Shown here: positions 49,185 to 58,984 of the stretch, piece by piece | Layout of the letters: the number at the start of each line of letters is the position of its first letter | Numbering within the stretch: position 1 is the stretch's first letter | Assembly (NCBI GenBank): GCA_027493875.1 | Contig: JAOSJX010000022.1 | Span: 62,001-126,000, forward strand | Origin: Deltaproteobacteria bacterium | GTDB lineage: Bacteria; Lernaellota; Lernaellaia; JACKCT01 | Direction: 5' to 3' | Length of the DNA: 64,000 bases | Notes under the pieces: generated by a model | What the model was told of the DNA's origin: nothing | The model's database searches: none | What the model saw: only the letters and a program-made list of their open reading frames with translations | Made by a program: the position numbers and the translations under genes

Positions 49185-50207
49185 ATGGACGCCACCATCA
49201 TCGGGCTCGCGCACACCGGCAAGACGACACTGCTGTCCGCGCTTTCGGGCCACGCCGACGCGGCGGAGATCGCCACGGTCCGCGTCCCCGATGCGCGCGT
49301 CGACGAGCTCGGACGGATCTTCGAGACCAAGAAAATCGTGTACGCCGAAATCCGCGCGCGTGAGGCCGCGTGGCCGGGTTCCGGCGAAAGCAGCCGCCGC
49401 TCGGAGACGGAGCACTACCTGAACGCGATCAAGGGGTCGAGGCTCTTTTTGCATGTCGTGGCCGCGGCGCGCACGCCGATGATGGCCGACGAGCCCGACC
49501 CGGCGCGCGATCTGGCCAAGCTCGACGGCGAGATGATTTTTTCCGATCTCGTCACCATCGACCGCATCCTCGAACGGGCTAAAAAGGTGCCGCTCGACGC
49601 GAACGTGAAGTCGCTGCTCGAACGGCTGCACGCGCACCTCGAAGGCGACGTGCCGCTCTTCACGGCAACGCTCGCGGGTCCGGAACGCGCGCAGCTCGCG
49701 GGCTTCAATCTCGTCACGCTCACGCCGCAGCTCATCGTCATCAACACGACGGAAGACGCGCCGGACGGCGCGGACGCCGCGCTTCTCGGCGACCGGTTGT
49801 TCGGGCGGCACGTCGTCGGTTTTCCCTTCACGCTCGCCCGCGAAGTCAGCCTGCTGCCGGCGGAGGAGCAGGATGCCTTCGCCAAGGAAATGGGCCTCGA
49901 CGGCACCGCCGCCGCGCGTCTCGCGCGCGAGGCGTTCGCGCAACTCGATCTCATTTCCTTTCTCACCGCGGGCGACAAGGAGTGCCGCGCCTGGCCCATC
50001 ACCCGCGGCACCACGGCGCGCGAAGCGGCGGGCGAAGTGCACTCGGACATCGAACGCGGCTTCATCCGCGCCGAGACGGTCGCCTACCCCGAGTTCGTCA
50101 AGCGCGGCTCCATGAAAGCCTGCCGCGACGACGGCATCCTCCGGCTCGAAGGCAAGGACTACCTCGTGCAGGACGGCGACGTGCTGGTTTTTCGCTTCAA
50201 CGTATAA
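49185..50207 (+). CDS. Divergent YchF/Obg-type P-loop NTPase with TGS domain
   Basis: This 340-residue protein starts at ATG 49185 (6 nt after GAGG). The P-loop is GLAHTGKTT (residues 7-15). The mid-region SDLVTIDRILERAKK and the NTTED motif match YchF. The C-terminal TGS domain is close to canonical YchF: FLTAGDKECRAWPITRGTTA, VHSDIERGFIRAETVAYPEF, LEGKDYLVQDGDVLVFRFNV. However, the G3 segment of YchF (DIAGLV) is replaced by EIRAREAAWPGSGE. It is therefore probably a paralogue, not the housekeeping YchF. A ribosome- or RNA-linked role is possible. Confidence 0.85.
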   Translation: MDATIIGLAHTGKTTLLSALSGHADAAEIATVRVPDARVDELGRIFETKKIVYAEIRAREAAWPGSGESSRRSETEHYLNAIKGSRLFLHVVAAARTPMMADEPDPARDLAKLDGEMIFSDLVTIDRILERAKKVPLDANVKSLLERLHAHLEGDVPLFTATLAGPERAQLAGFNLVTLTPQLIVINTTEDAPDGADAALLGDRLFGRHVVGFPFTLAREVSLLPAEEQDAFAKEMGLDGTAAARLAREAFAQLDLISFLTAGDKECRAWPITRGTTAREAAGEVHSDIERGFIRAETVAYPEFVKRGSMKACRDDGILRLEGKDYLVQDGDVLVFRFNV

Positions 50208-50381
50208 TCCTTAAATATTTCAATTGATTACGCGTTTCCTCCCGCGCCGCCCGACACGGCGCCGCCATCATGTCGTCACGCGGTTGAAACATCCGGCGAT
50301 CCGTGTTACTCGGTCCCGCGCTTTGACCTTGCGTTGCTCGTGCCGGCTTAATTTTCCTATTCTTTAAGGACGGTCCAATCC

Positions 50382-52052
50382 GTGTCCGGATTCGTCAGAG
50401 CCTTCGAAATCATCGGCGGTCTCGGCGTCTTTCTGTTCGGCATGAAGGTCGTGAGCGAGGGCCTTCAAAAAGCCGCCGGCACCAAGTTGCGCGCGATCCT
50501 CGACTCGCTCACCGGCAACCGCTTCCTCGGCGTCTTCACCGGCTTTTTCGTGACCTCCGCGGTCCAATCGTCCAGCGCGACGACGGTGATGCTCGTCAGC
50601 CTGGTCAACTCAGGCCTTCTCGGCCTGCAACAAGCGATTCCCGTTCTCTACGGCTGCGAGATCGGCACGACCATGACCGCGTGGCTGGTTGCGCTGTTCG
50701 GCTTCAAGATCAAAATCAGCGCCTTCGCCCTCCCGATGGTGGGCGTCGGTTTCTTCGTCCGTTTTCTGAACCGACCGAAACTCACGCAATGGGGCGAGTT
50801 TCTCATCGGATTCGGCATTCTGTTTCTTGGCATCGAATTTATGAAAGACGCGGTGCCGGATGCGAAAAACTCCCCGGGGCTGACCGCCTGGCTGGCGCAA
50901 TGGCGCGTGATGGAAGGCCTGGGCGTCCGCTTTTTGGTCCTTCTCGCCGGCGCGCTGATTACCGGCGTGATTCAATCGAGCAGCGCCATGATCGCGATGG
51001 TCCAGGTCATGGCCTCGACCGGCCTGCTGGATTTTTACACGGCGGCGACGCTCGTCATCGGCGCCAACATCGGCACGACCGCGACGGCGGGCCTGGCGTC
51101 GCTCGCCGCCAACCGCACGGCGAAGCGCGTCGCCCTGGCGCACACGACGTTCAACACGTTCGGATCGGTCTGGGCGCTTCTGTTGCTGCCCTATTTCCTG
51201 CGTTTCGTGGACGGGCTCATCCCGGGCGACCCGATGGCCTCCGCCGCGGCGGTGACCGTGCATATCGCGCTCGTACACACGATGTTCAATGTCATCAACA
51301 CGTCGCTTTTCCTGCCGTTCGTCAAGCAGATGGTCGATCTGCAAAACCGCATTCTCCCCGTCGCGCGAAGGCGAGGTGTTTCAGCTTCGCTTCATCGATT
51401 CGGCCATGCTGAACCTTCCGACGCTGGCGCTCGCCGAGGTCCGCCAGGAAGTCGAACGCATGACGCAGGACGTGCGGACCATGTTCGACCACGCCATGGC
51501 CACGATTTTCGACGCGCATCCCCGCGATATCGGCCCACGCATCACGGAAATGGAACGGTACGAGTCCAACGTCGACCTGCTCGAACATACCCTCCAAAAT
51601 TTTTCTGACACGGCTGTCGCAAGCCTCGACCACCGAGGAGCAGAGCCAGGAAATATCCAACCTCATCTACAACGTCTCGGACCTCGAGCGCGTCGGCGAC
51701 CACTGTGAAATCTTCGTTAAGCTCACGGCACGGCGCCTCAACAACGGGCTGGAATTCTCCGCGGACGCCATCGCCGAACTCACGGAGATCGCGCAGAAAG
51801 TGCGTTCGTTCATCGAGCTGATCGACCGGCACATCGGCGACGGCGAAAAAGACATCATGACCGAGGCGCGCCTCGTGGAAAGCCAGATCAACCGCATGCG
51901 CAAGATCCTGCGGAAGAACCACGTGCGCCGGCTGAACGAAGGGGCGTGCGGCGTGGACATCGGCCTCATCTTCATCGACATGCTCACCAGCTTCGAAAAA
52001 AATCGGCGACCACTGCTTCAACATCGCCGAGTCCATCTCCGGGCAGCGGTAA
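50382..52052 (+). CDS. Na/Pi cotransporter family protein with C-terminal PhoU domain (at least three frame breaks)
   Basis: The start is GTG 50382. The transporter half has paired inverted QSSSA repeats (VTSAVQSSSATTVMLV and GVIQSSSAMIAMVQVM), GCEIGTTMTAWLV and GANIGTTATAGLASL, the substrate and Na sites of the NptA/YjbB family. Breaks near 51362, 51605 and 52003 disturb the rest. Corrected, it contains VRQEVERMTQDVRTMF, NLIYNVSDLERVGDHCE and FEKIGDHCFNIAESISGQR, two PhoU-type E-x4-GDH motifs. It is about 556 residues. It probably imports or exports phosphate with PhoU-like feedback. Confidence 0.9.
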
Positions 52053-52058
52053 GCGGAC

Positions 52059-52277
52059 AGGCGGCAGGCGGCAGGCGGCAGGCTGCAGGTAACAGGTAAC
52101 AGCCGTGCGCGTGGGTGAGCACGCGGACGCGGAGCCGTCGGGTACGGTCACCCGCCTTCGCCGGGCTTCCGACTTCGCGAGGCTTCGTCGAGACGAGTCG
52201 GCGCGGGAACCGGTCACGGCAACGGACGGGCGCGTGCTCAGTGGAGTGAGCACGCACGCTTTCACTGTAGCCTGAAG
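52059..52277. repeat. Heptamer-array element 10 (AGGCGGC/AGGTAAC left arm, CTGTAGC right arm)
   Basis: Six left heptamers (AGGCGGC three times, AGGCTGC, AGGTAAC twice; 52059-52100) start 7 nt after the transporter stop. Two right units (CTGTAGC, CTGAAGC; 52264-52277) are the same words as the right arm of element 1. REP-like palindromes fill the space between them, so this element looks split by or merged with another repeat. Confidence 0.75.
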
Positions 52278-52475
52278 CCCGCGGCCTTCACGGTGAGTAC
52301 GCGGTCGATCCTGGGAGCGCCGAGCCCCCGCCTTCGCGGCACGCCATAGCGCCGCTTCGGCGCGGCGGCGGCAGCTCGGCACTTATTCTCGAAGCGCGTG
52401 CTCACTGAAGTGAGCACGCGGCCATACTGCCGGGAGCGCCGGTGTCCCCACCGGCATGACGGTGCGTGCTCACAA
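52111..52475. repeat. REP-like palindrome cluster (GTGAGCACGC family)
   Basis: GCGTGCTCACT-GA-AGTGAGCACGC (52396-52419) is a perfect 11-bp hairpin; GCGTGCTCA / TGAGCACGC recurs at 52232-52255. Half-copies lie near 52115 and 52463. GCCGGTG / CACCGGC (52438-52455) and two GGGAGCGCC boxes lie between them. The pattern is that of REP clusters mobilised by RAYT proteins. Together with element 10 it fills most of the 645-nt gap, which holds no gene; 52476-52697 shows nothing more. Confidence 0.78.
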
Positions 52476-52697
52476 GTGGAAGTCTTTGACCGACTCGTCG
52501 TCGCGGCAAAAGATCGCCGCGCTCGGCGCTTGAAATAAGGAGCCTTTCAGCCCTCGTTTGAGACGCTGTTAAAAGGCTCTTAACAACGCGGAAAAGCACA
52601 GCATCCGAAAGGTTGCCGTGCTCTTCGTGTATCTCCGCTCAGGTAAAAAAGTAACACCTCGATCGCCCCTTTTTTTCAAATTAGATTGCGAATTTTT

Positions 52698-53123
52698 TCA
52701 AAATTCGTCGCGCTCAACAGTTTCGCCGTCTGTTGACGCGAGCGTCTTGTACCCAACGCGGCCGGCGCAGTAGATCAGATAATCCTCAGCGTCACCGCTG
52801 GGGTCGTCATAGTCATACTTGAAGTTGAGCGGGAGTTTGATCTCGCGTTGTTCGTCGATGAAGTAATCGCAACGTTCGTTCTGGCCCGGTCCACAATTGT
52901 CGATCGGCCCTGTTCCTTCTGCCAGGGCGTCCTGCCTACGATAGTCCGAAAAGATTATGTCAATCTGGCCTAAAGCGCTCTCAACGACACTAAAAAGTTG
53001 ATTCAATGTTTGCGGCGGACTCGACATCTCCGGCGCGTCGTATGCAAGACTCGTCGTTGGAAGGATGACCGACAACACGGTGAAAACACCGCAAGCGAGA
53101 ATCGTCGAAACCCCTTCACGCAT
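52698..53123 (-). CDS. Secreted protein of unknown function
   Basis: This 141-residue protein starts at ATG 53123 (GGGGTGG upstream) with a signal peptide (ILACGVFTVLSVILPTTSLAYD). The mature part is acidic, with CGPGQNERCDYFIDEQREI and YDYDDPSGDAEDYLIYCAG. The three Cys could form one disulfide. I recognise no family. Local GC is lower than in the surrounding genes, hinting at recent acquisition. It lies downstream of the large lipoprotein at 53208 on the same strand, 84 nt after its stop, and may be cotranscribed. Confidence 0.6.
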   Translation of the reverse strand: MREGVSTILACGVFTVLSVILPTTSLAYDAPEMSSPPQTLNQLFSVVESALGQIDIIFSDYRRQDALAEGTGPIDNCGPGQNERCDYFIDEQREIKLPLNFKYDYDDPSGDAEDYLIYCAGRVGYKTLASTDGETVERDEF

Positions 53124-53207
53124 GATCCACCCCGCCTGTTTTCTCTATTTCAAAATCAACCTGCCCCGGCCTAGCGCCGGGCCGAGCAACTCAAGTCCGC
53201 CATGCCG

Positions 53208-55598
53208 TTATGGCATGTTCACTCCTCCCGAAAACTCCGTCATGAACGTGCCGCTCCCTTCGGTGACCATATCAACGCGGCGGTACGCCGCGCGAAAAAC
53301 GTTTGGTTCAACAACGAATAGGGAAACGCCCAAGGTCCATGAATCGACATCGGCATCAACGATTCTCGTCTTCCAGGTGCCGCTCGCGTCGGTGGCGCAA
53401 ACAAGCCCCCTAGTCTCCGTCGTCATGTTGTTGCTGTAAAACAACAAATGGCTGTAACCGTCGTCGCCAATCACAAGATCATTGGCCGTAAACGATCCCC
53501 CGTCATAATCAAACGAGGCCATCTCTTCCCAGGAGCCACTTTCCGGCCGGCGATAATAAATGTAAGCGTCCACGTTTCGATCGTAGAATAATACGCGCGG
53601 CTCGCCGGCGGGCCCAAGCGCCATGGACATGGAACGGCCATATCGGCTGTCATTAACAATCGTCTCAGTCAGCCAATCTCCGCCGTCTAGGCGAGTATGA
53701 AGCAGCAACCGATCTTTGGAAGAATCCGGATAGTTTCGTTGGCGGACGAACATCATTGTCCGGCCATCATCGCCAACGAGCAGGTCACCCACCGAGGCTG
53801 GAGGATCGATTTGGTCGTAATGCCATAGGTCTTCGTTCCGTTCTACATAAACGACATGATCCTCAGGCGACTCTTTATGATACGCAACACGTGGTTGCCC
53901 CAAAGCGTCAAACGCAATGGAGAGATTGTACGTCGGCTCGACTTCGCCCCCGTCATCCAAGATGGCGACGTTCCAAAGGGCGTCTGCGAGATTCTCGGCA
54001 TAAAAGAGCGTAGAATAGTCGTCCGATTGAAATAGAGCATGAATCTCACCGTCCGGTCCAACCGCAACCTCACCTCCGCCCGACGCGGGTAAGGCGATTT
54101 GGCCGATTTCCCAGTTTTCATCGTCACTTCTCCCATGAAATACACCGTCATCGTATTCGGGGGCGATTAATGTGTGAATGTTGCCGCTGCTGTCGAAAAC
54201 CGGCAGATCGCGGATATAATTAAGACCTGCGATTCGCTGTCTTGTCCATTCCCCCGACGCGTTCGTCCGATAGAAAAGACTGCTTTCGTCTTCATTGTAG
54301 TCCACAACATGCATCGCGTCGTCCGGGCCCATCGCCGCCGAGACAAACCAACCGTCCCATGACTGCGCCGGGCTGAATTTGTGGATCTCCCAGGTTCCGC
54401 TTGCGTTTGTCGCGTAGCGTATACCGTTGAGCGACGTGTCCGCGTAAACGATGTGCGCGGCGCCCGCGGAATCAACCATTAACCGCGCGTCGTCGCCGTC
54501 CGCATCGCCCCCGCACCAATCGACGACGAACTCGTCCCACGTGCCGCCCTCGTTCGTGACGTAAGCCAGCGACGAGCTTCCGTAGAGCGCGTACGTTCCG
54601 TGGAGATTCCCGGCCGCATCAATCGCCAGACTGGTGCCGGAATAGGGCCATTGTGTCGAGATGGTTTCGGCTTGCCAGCCGGTACCGTCATTCCAACGAT
54701 GCCATGTGGAATCGGGCTCGTTATGCAACACGTGGAGAACGTCGTCGGCGTCGAACGCCAATGAGAAACCGGAGTGCCATCGGCCATCCTCTGGGATCAT
54801 CGTTTCAATCGACCAGGTTCGGGAGGATCGATGCGCGTAAAAGACGTCTTCACTTGCGTTGCGATAAACCGCGTGCGGCTCGCCTTCGGCATCGAGCGTG
54901 AAATAAGCCGACACGTCGTCTCCGTAGGTGTAAAAGCTATCAAACGTTTCGATGGACCACGTTCCGCCGATATTGGACGCGTAACGGATATCGTTGTCGC
55001 CCAAGTAGTAGGGCGAGACGAAGGCTTGGTAGAGAACGTGGACATTGCCGTTCCGATCAATCTGTATCTTAGGTTCCCGAGCGCCATCTTTATCGATCAT
55101 TTCCTGCGTGCGGTGGCCGTCGGGATGGACGGCTATGTGTTCGAGGACAGTGCCGAGCATGGTGGCGATGTGTGCCACACCGTCTTGTTCCACCGCGATG
55201 TCGATGCCGGTGTTCCCGGCCGTGGCGGCGAAATACTGACGGCGCACGACGTCGCCGTCCTGGTAGGGCGGATCGATGGGAAAGGTCGTGGGATCGGGAA
55301 GCTGCACCGGCGTGATCCACGACGGCGTGCAGTCTTCCGTATGCGCGATGGTCGTGCTAGTCGTCGAGGTCGTTGTGGTGACGGTCGTTGTCGTCGTTCC
55401 CGTGCTGTCGTCGTCCTGATCGTCATCGACCGTGGACGTGTCGTCGTCCGCGATACCGGAATCGTCATCGATGCTGGGGCTTTCGTCGTCATCGGAGTCC
55501 GCCCCGGCGCCCGTCGACTTGTCGCCGCACCCGCACCCGACCAGCGCCAGAGTGAGGAGCAGAACCAGACTGAGCCAATGGACGGACGACAAATTCAA
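53208..55598 (-). CDS. Large lipoprotein with beta-propeller-like repeats and Asp/Thr-rich linker
   Basis: I place the start at TTG 55598, 8 nt after GGGAG, giving the lipoprotein signal LSLVLLLTLALVG-C, CGCGDKS and an Asp-rich then Thr-rich linker. A longer open frame upstream overlaps the C-terminus of the SUMF1 gene and is rejected. The about 650-residue body repeats a unit of about 55 residues with the consensus A-x-DA-x-G-x-PH-x-x-Y, such as LAFDADDVLHVLHNEPDS, LAIDAAGNLHGTYALYG, MALGPAGEPRVLFYDRN and LVIGDDGYSHLLFYSNN. This resembles the sialidase/BNR-like propeller family. It is probably a surface binding protein. Confidence 0.82.
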   Translation of the reverse strand: MNLSSVHWLSLVLLLTLALVGCGCGDKSTGAGADSDDDESPSIDDDSGIADDDTSTVDDDQDDDSTGTTTTTVTTTTSTTSTTIAHTEDCTPSWITPVQLPDPTTFPIDPPYQDGDVVRRQYFAATAGNTGIDIAVEQDGVAHIATMLGTVLEHIAVHPDGHRTQEMIDKDGAREPKIQIDRNGNVHVLYQAFVSPYYLGDNDIRYASNIGGTWSIETFDSFYTYGDDVSAYFTLDAEGEPHAVYRNASEDVFYAHRSSRTWSIETMIPEDGRWHSGFSLAFDADDVLHVLHNEPDSTWHRWNDGTGWQAETISTQWPYSGTSLAIDAAGNLHGTYALYGSSSLAYVTNEGGTWDEFVVDWCGGDADGDDARLMVDSAGAAHIVYADTSLNGIRYATNASGTWEIHKFSPAQSWDGWFVSAAMGPDDAMHVVDYNEDESSLFYRTNASGEWTRQRIAGLNYIRDLPVFDSSGNIHTLIAPEYDDGVFHGRSDDENWEIGQIALPASGGGEVAVGPDGEIHALFQSDDYSTLFYAENLADALWNVAILDDGGEVEPTYNLSIAFDALGQPRVAYHKESPEDHVVYVERNEDLWHYDQIDPPASVGDLLVGDDGRTMMFVRQRNYPDSSKDRLLLHTRLDGGDWLTETIVNDSRYGRSMSMALGPAGEPRVLFYDRNVDAYIYYRRPESGSWEEMASFDYDGGSFTANDLVIGDDGYSHLLFYSNNMTTETRGLVCATDASGTWKTRIVDADVDSWTLGVSLFVVEPNVFRAAYRRVDMVTEGSGTFMTEFSGGVNMP

Positions 55599-55632
55599 GC
55601 AGCGTTCTCCCAATTCACGTTCAACAAAGGAG

Positions 55633-56571
55633 TCATTGTTCAACGTCCCTCGCGCAGCGAAAACCAATTGAAGACACACGATACTCAGCGTAGTTGCAGT
55701 CACGTACAGACACCCGTAAAAACTGATAATATGCAAGGTAATAGAACGAACCGTTTCGATATGTCGCACCATTAAATTCGTCTTCCGGAGGTCCCTCCGG
55801 GATCGACGTCTGGATCGGGTCGCGTCGAATAATAATCAGGGCCACACCAATCGTTCACATATTCAGCGAGGTTTCCAATCATATCATAGAGACCCCATGC
55901 GTTCGGTTCGAGTTGACCAGCTTCCTGAGGCCAATCTAGGTCTCCCTGTTCTTCACTGTACCAAGCAATATCAATAAGACAGGAGGGGTTGTCGCCGCAC
56001 GTAAAGCGTGTTGTTGTCCCGGCGCGAGCTGCGTATTCCCATTCGGCTTCAGTTGGCAGCCGACCACCAACAAGCTCGCAAAATTCCTTGGCCTCGGGGT
56101 GTGTCATATGCTCAACGGGACAGTTTGGGCAATCTTCATAAAAGCTCGGGTTGGAGCCCATGACGTATTCGAATTGCGCCTGCGTGACTTCGGTCGTCAT
56201 CATTTCAAAATCTTTGGTCAACACGACCGTGTGTGCAGGTTTTTCATCGGCCGGACAGTCTTCGTCCCCCGGCGAGCAGCCCATTTCGAATGTGCCCGCC
56301 GGAATGGGAGCCCACTCGATTCCGTGTCGTCATCATCGAGGTCGTCGTCGTTTACGTCATCGTCATTGTCGTCGTCATTTGCATCGTCGTCGTCATCGGC
56401 CTGATCATCGTCGGTGTTTCCGCTGTCATCGTCATCATCCCCGTCGTCATCCGCTTCCCCGCCCCCACCAACGCGCCCGCTCTCGGAATCGTTGCTCTGG
56501 CAGGCCAATACGGCTCCAAAGGCCAGCAGCACCACGACGAGCCATAACACGAGACAATGATTTTTCCTCAT
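55633..56571 (-). CDS. Poly-Asp lipoprotein with SUMF1 (formylglycine-generating-enzyme-like) domain (two frame breaks)
   Basis: The start is ATG 56571 after GGAGG; the signal ends FGAVLA-C, followed by an Asp/Asn-rich linker. The SUMF1 fold reads FEMGCSPGDEDCPADEKPAH, FEMMTTEVTQAQFEYVMG, PVEHMTHPEAKEFCELVGGRLPTEAEWEYAARAG and NAWGLYDMIGNLAEYVNDW. After a break near 55800 it continues NGSFYYLAYYQFLRVSVRD and ends IGFRCARDVEQ, the usual SUMF1 end. A second break lies near 56320. The catalytic Cys pair of true formylglycine-generating enzymes is not obvious, so this is probably a non-catalytic binding version. It lies 35 nt before the next gene. Confidence 0.85.
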
Positions 56572-56621
56572 GCCGAACCTCCAAGGATTTTGCCGGAATG
56601 CGTCCGTTGTGCATTGTTTTT

Positions 56622-58057
56622 TCATTGGGGCGTCCATTCGTCGGGGCCGATGTCCCAGGCGGGGCCGTGGGGGCGCGGGTCGCCGTCGCGGTCGTGCGCG
56701 ATGAGTTCGGCGACGTCCACGCCGAGCCAGTTACTCCAGTCGCTGAATTCTCCAAGGTAAACGTCGGGATCGGTCCCTGCGTCAACGCACGGGCTCGTCT
56801 CGGCGAGGTGCCCCAGGTCGTCCGTGAATTGCGGATCGAGCGAAAAATTTCCGACCGCTTCCGTGACGAAGATACTCGTCTGGTTAAGAGTCGACGGATT
56901 CGGCCAGCAAACAGACCAGCCCCAATAGTAAAAGCAATCGATCGAATCGGCCCAAACATCCGAATTAACCAATTGCAAAAGGGCCGCATAAGCCAAGATT
57001 ATTCCGTTCGACTGCGCCGCCTCGCCGCCGTTTAGGACGCTATTTATGATGGTCACATCGGGCGCCGGTCCCCGGATAGTATAGGCGGCGACGGCCGCCG
57101 CGTAGGGCGATGCATCGATCGCTTGGCCGCCCTCCACACGACTTCCGATCACGAGCGTATGGGTTTCTTCCCAAATCTTCATTCCGAGCGAAAGGGTAGT
57201 CGGCGTTCGCACCAATCCCCCTGAAGCCGTTGAATTAATCATCAAAATATCGGCTCGCCGCCCGGTATCAATCGCCGTCACGTCGATCTGCCCTGCGTCG
57301 GCATCCGTTTCCGTGATACGAAAATCGCAATTGAGAATAAGCATTCTCCACGCCGACGTAACCCGTAGCGCCGCGACTTCAACTCCTCCATATCCTCCGG
57401 AAACAACGCTCATCGAAGACAGAATAACGTCTCCACCCGAGCGAATATCGACGGTCGACGGTTGTTTCGTGGGGTCGAGTTCCGTCAATGCGGCCTCGGC
57501 GATGATTCGAATACCTTCGAGAATTCTTGGTGCGTCGTCGGTGCTCGAACCTTCGACTTTTCCATCGGCGCCTACGGAGAGAATCAGCCGCGTTGTGAAA
57601 TCATTGATATTGCGGGTCCATGCGGTGGACTCATATCCTCCGAAGACAGAAATGTTGATTTTTTCAACCACGTATACTCACCTTCGGCGACAAAAACAGC
57701 TTTGCCCTCGCCTTCGGCTTGGGCAGTTCCAGCGTCGAAAGTACGTTTAGGGGCAGCCATGGTGCCGGGGTTGGCGTCGTCGCCGGTGGTAGCCACAAAG
57801 ACGCCGATGTCGTCGGAGGGCGGCGGCGCGAATTCGTAGGGCCCCGTTTCCGCGTCCGCCGTGTCGTCATCGGCGTCGGATGTGTCGTTGCCCATGGCGG
57901 CGTCATCATCAGAGGCCTCGGCGGAATCGTCGTCCGTCGCGGTGTCGTCGTCCGAGTCGACCATCGCGTCATCATCATCGCCGCCCGTCCCTCCGCACGC
58001 CGTCAACAAAGCGGCGGCGAGCAGGAGGGTCACCATGGCGGCGATTCCGGCTTTCAT
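56622..58057 (-). CDS. Poly-Asp lipoprotein with DUF1565/parallel beta-helix domain (frame-broken)
   Basis: The start is ATG 58057, overlapping the upstream stop as ATGA; the signal ends AALLTA-C, then GGTGGDDDD and an Asp/Ala/Thr linker. The domain begins GVFVATTGDDANPGTMAAPKRTF and VFVAEGEYT, then after a break near 57665 ISVFGGYESTAWTRN, the DUF1565 opening of beta-helix proteins. Irregular helix rungs follow (DILMINSTASGG, HTLVIGSRVEGGQAI, VTIINSVLNGGEAA) and the end is HGPAWDIGPDEWTPQ. It is likely a surface polysaccharide-binding or structural beta-helix. It sits in the operon of poly-Asp lipoproteins. Confidence 0.82.
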
Positions 58058-58716
58058 TGGGGCGTCCATTTGTCGTCGACCGCGGGGCACCGTTCGTCGG
58101 CGGTGACGCGGAGGCGGCACCAGACGGGCGCCCCGTTGTCCATGTGCTCGACCACGTCGATGGTGAAGGTATCGCGGCAGGACGGAAACTCGGCGAGGAG
58201 ATGATATCCGCCGGTGCCGGTGATGGGTTCGTAGCAATCGGTCTCGAGGCCGGGCGTCCGGAGAAAGTACGCGTTGTCGCTGCCGACCTCGAACGCGCCG
58301 GAGACGGCGTAGCGCGTTTGGTCCGTCGACGACGCCAGCGAGCCCAGCGAGATATAGATCATGAACAACTTGCAGTCGTCGTTGTCCAGCGATCCGGCCA
58401 CGGATCCCACGCCCTCGCCGTCCAGCGGGCAATAGAAGTCGGAGTTGTTGTCGTCGTCGGTGACGACATCGTCATCATCGTCGCCGCCGGTTTGATCGTC
58501 GTCGGTCTGATCGTCATCCGCGCCGTCCGTGTCGTTATCATCGTCGCCGGACGGATCCGTATCGTCGTCATCATCTTCGGTGTCATCGTCACCGCCCTCC
58601 GGCGCCGACCGGCCGCCGGTGGCACCGCCGCCGGCGCAGGCAAGGATCAATCCGAATATGATAACGACCGAGCCTGTGAGAAATACCGTGATATGGAACG
58701 ACCGTGCGTTGGACAT
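58054..58716 (-). CDS. Poly-Asp lipoprotein, first gene of the lipoprotein operon
   Basis: This 220-residue protein starts at ATG 58716 with GGAGG upstream. The signal ends FGLILA-C, followed by AGGGATGG and two Asp tracts. The C-terminal about 130 residues contain five Cys and beta-like segments (CKLFMIYISLGSLASSTDQ, AVSGAFEVGSDNAYFLRTPG, TFTIDVVEHMDNGAPVWC) and end DDKWTPQ, the same WTPQ end as the next gene. Function is unknown. A short GC hairpin (GCCCCGG / CCGGGGC) lies in its leader. The gap 58747-58984 shows no other gene. Confidence 0.75.
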   Translation of the reverse strand: MSNARSFHITVFLTGSVVIIFGLILACAGGGATGGRSAPEGGDDDTEDDDDDTDPSGDDDNDTDGADDDQTDDDQTGGDDDDDVVTDDDNNSDFYCPLDGEGVGSVAGSLDNDDCKLFMIYISLGSLASSTDQTRYAVSGAFEVGSDNAYFLRTPGLETDCYEPITGTGGYHLLAEFPSCRDTFTIDVVEHMDNGAPVWCRLRVTADERCPAVDDKWTPQ

Positions 58717-58984
58717 GATCGAGCCTCCAAGGAAACAATCATTCAATAGCCGCCCCGGCCGTTCCGGGGCGTCGAAGACGTTATTGTATCATGAAATGAG
58801 ATAACAGCGACGGAAAAATAACGGGCCGCGAGAGAAATCCGGTTACGGTGCGCGGTCTGTCGATCGGCGGGTTTCGGTCAGATATTTACCGCGACGGTCC
58901 GGACGCAGCGGGTGACCCGAAGGATGGGCCGCGGTGGGGCGTTTCGTTGCGCTTCGCCGTTAAACACCCTATATCCAAACCAAG

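Noticed and set aside
55599..55772. Upstream extension of the 53208-55598 lipoprotein to 55772
   Set aside because: This stretch encodes, in another frame, the conserved C-terminus of the SUMF1 protein (ending IGFRCARDVEQ), and the extension lacks a lipoprotein-type start.
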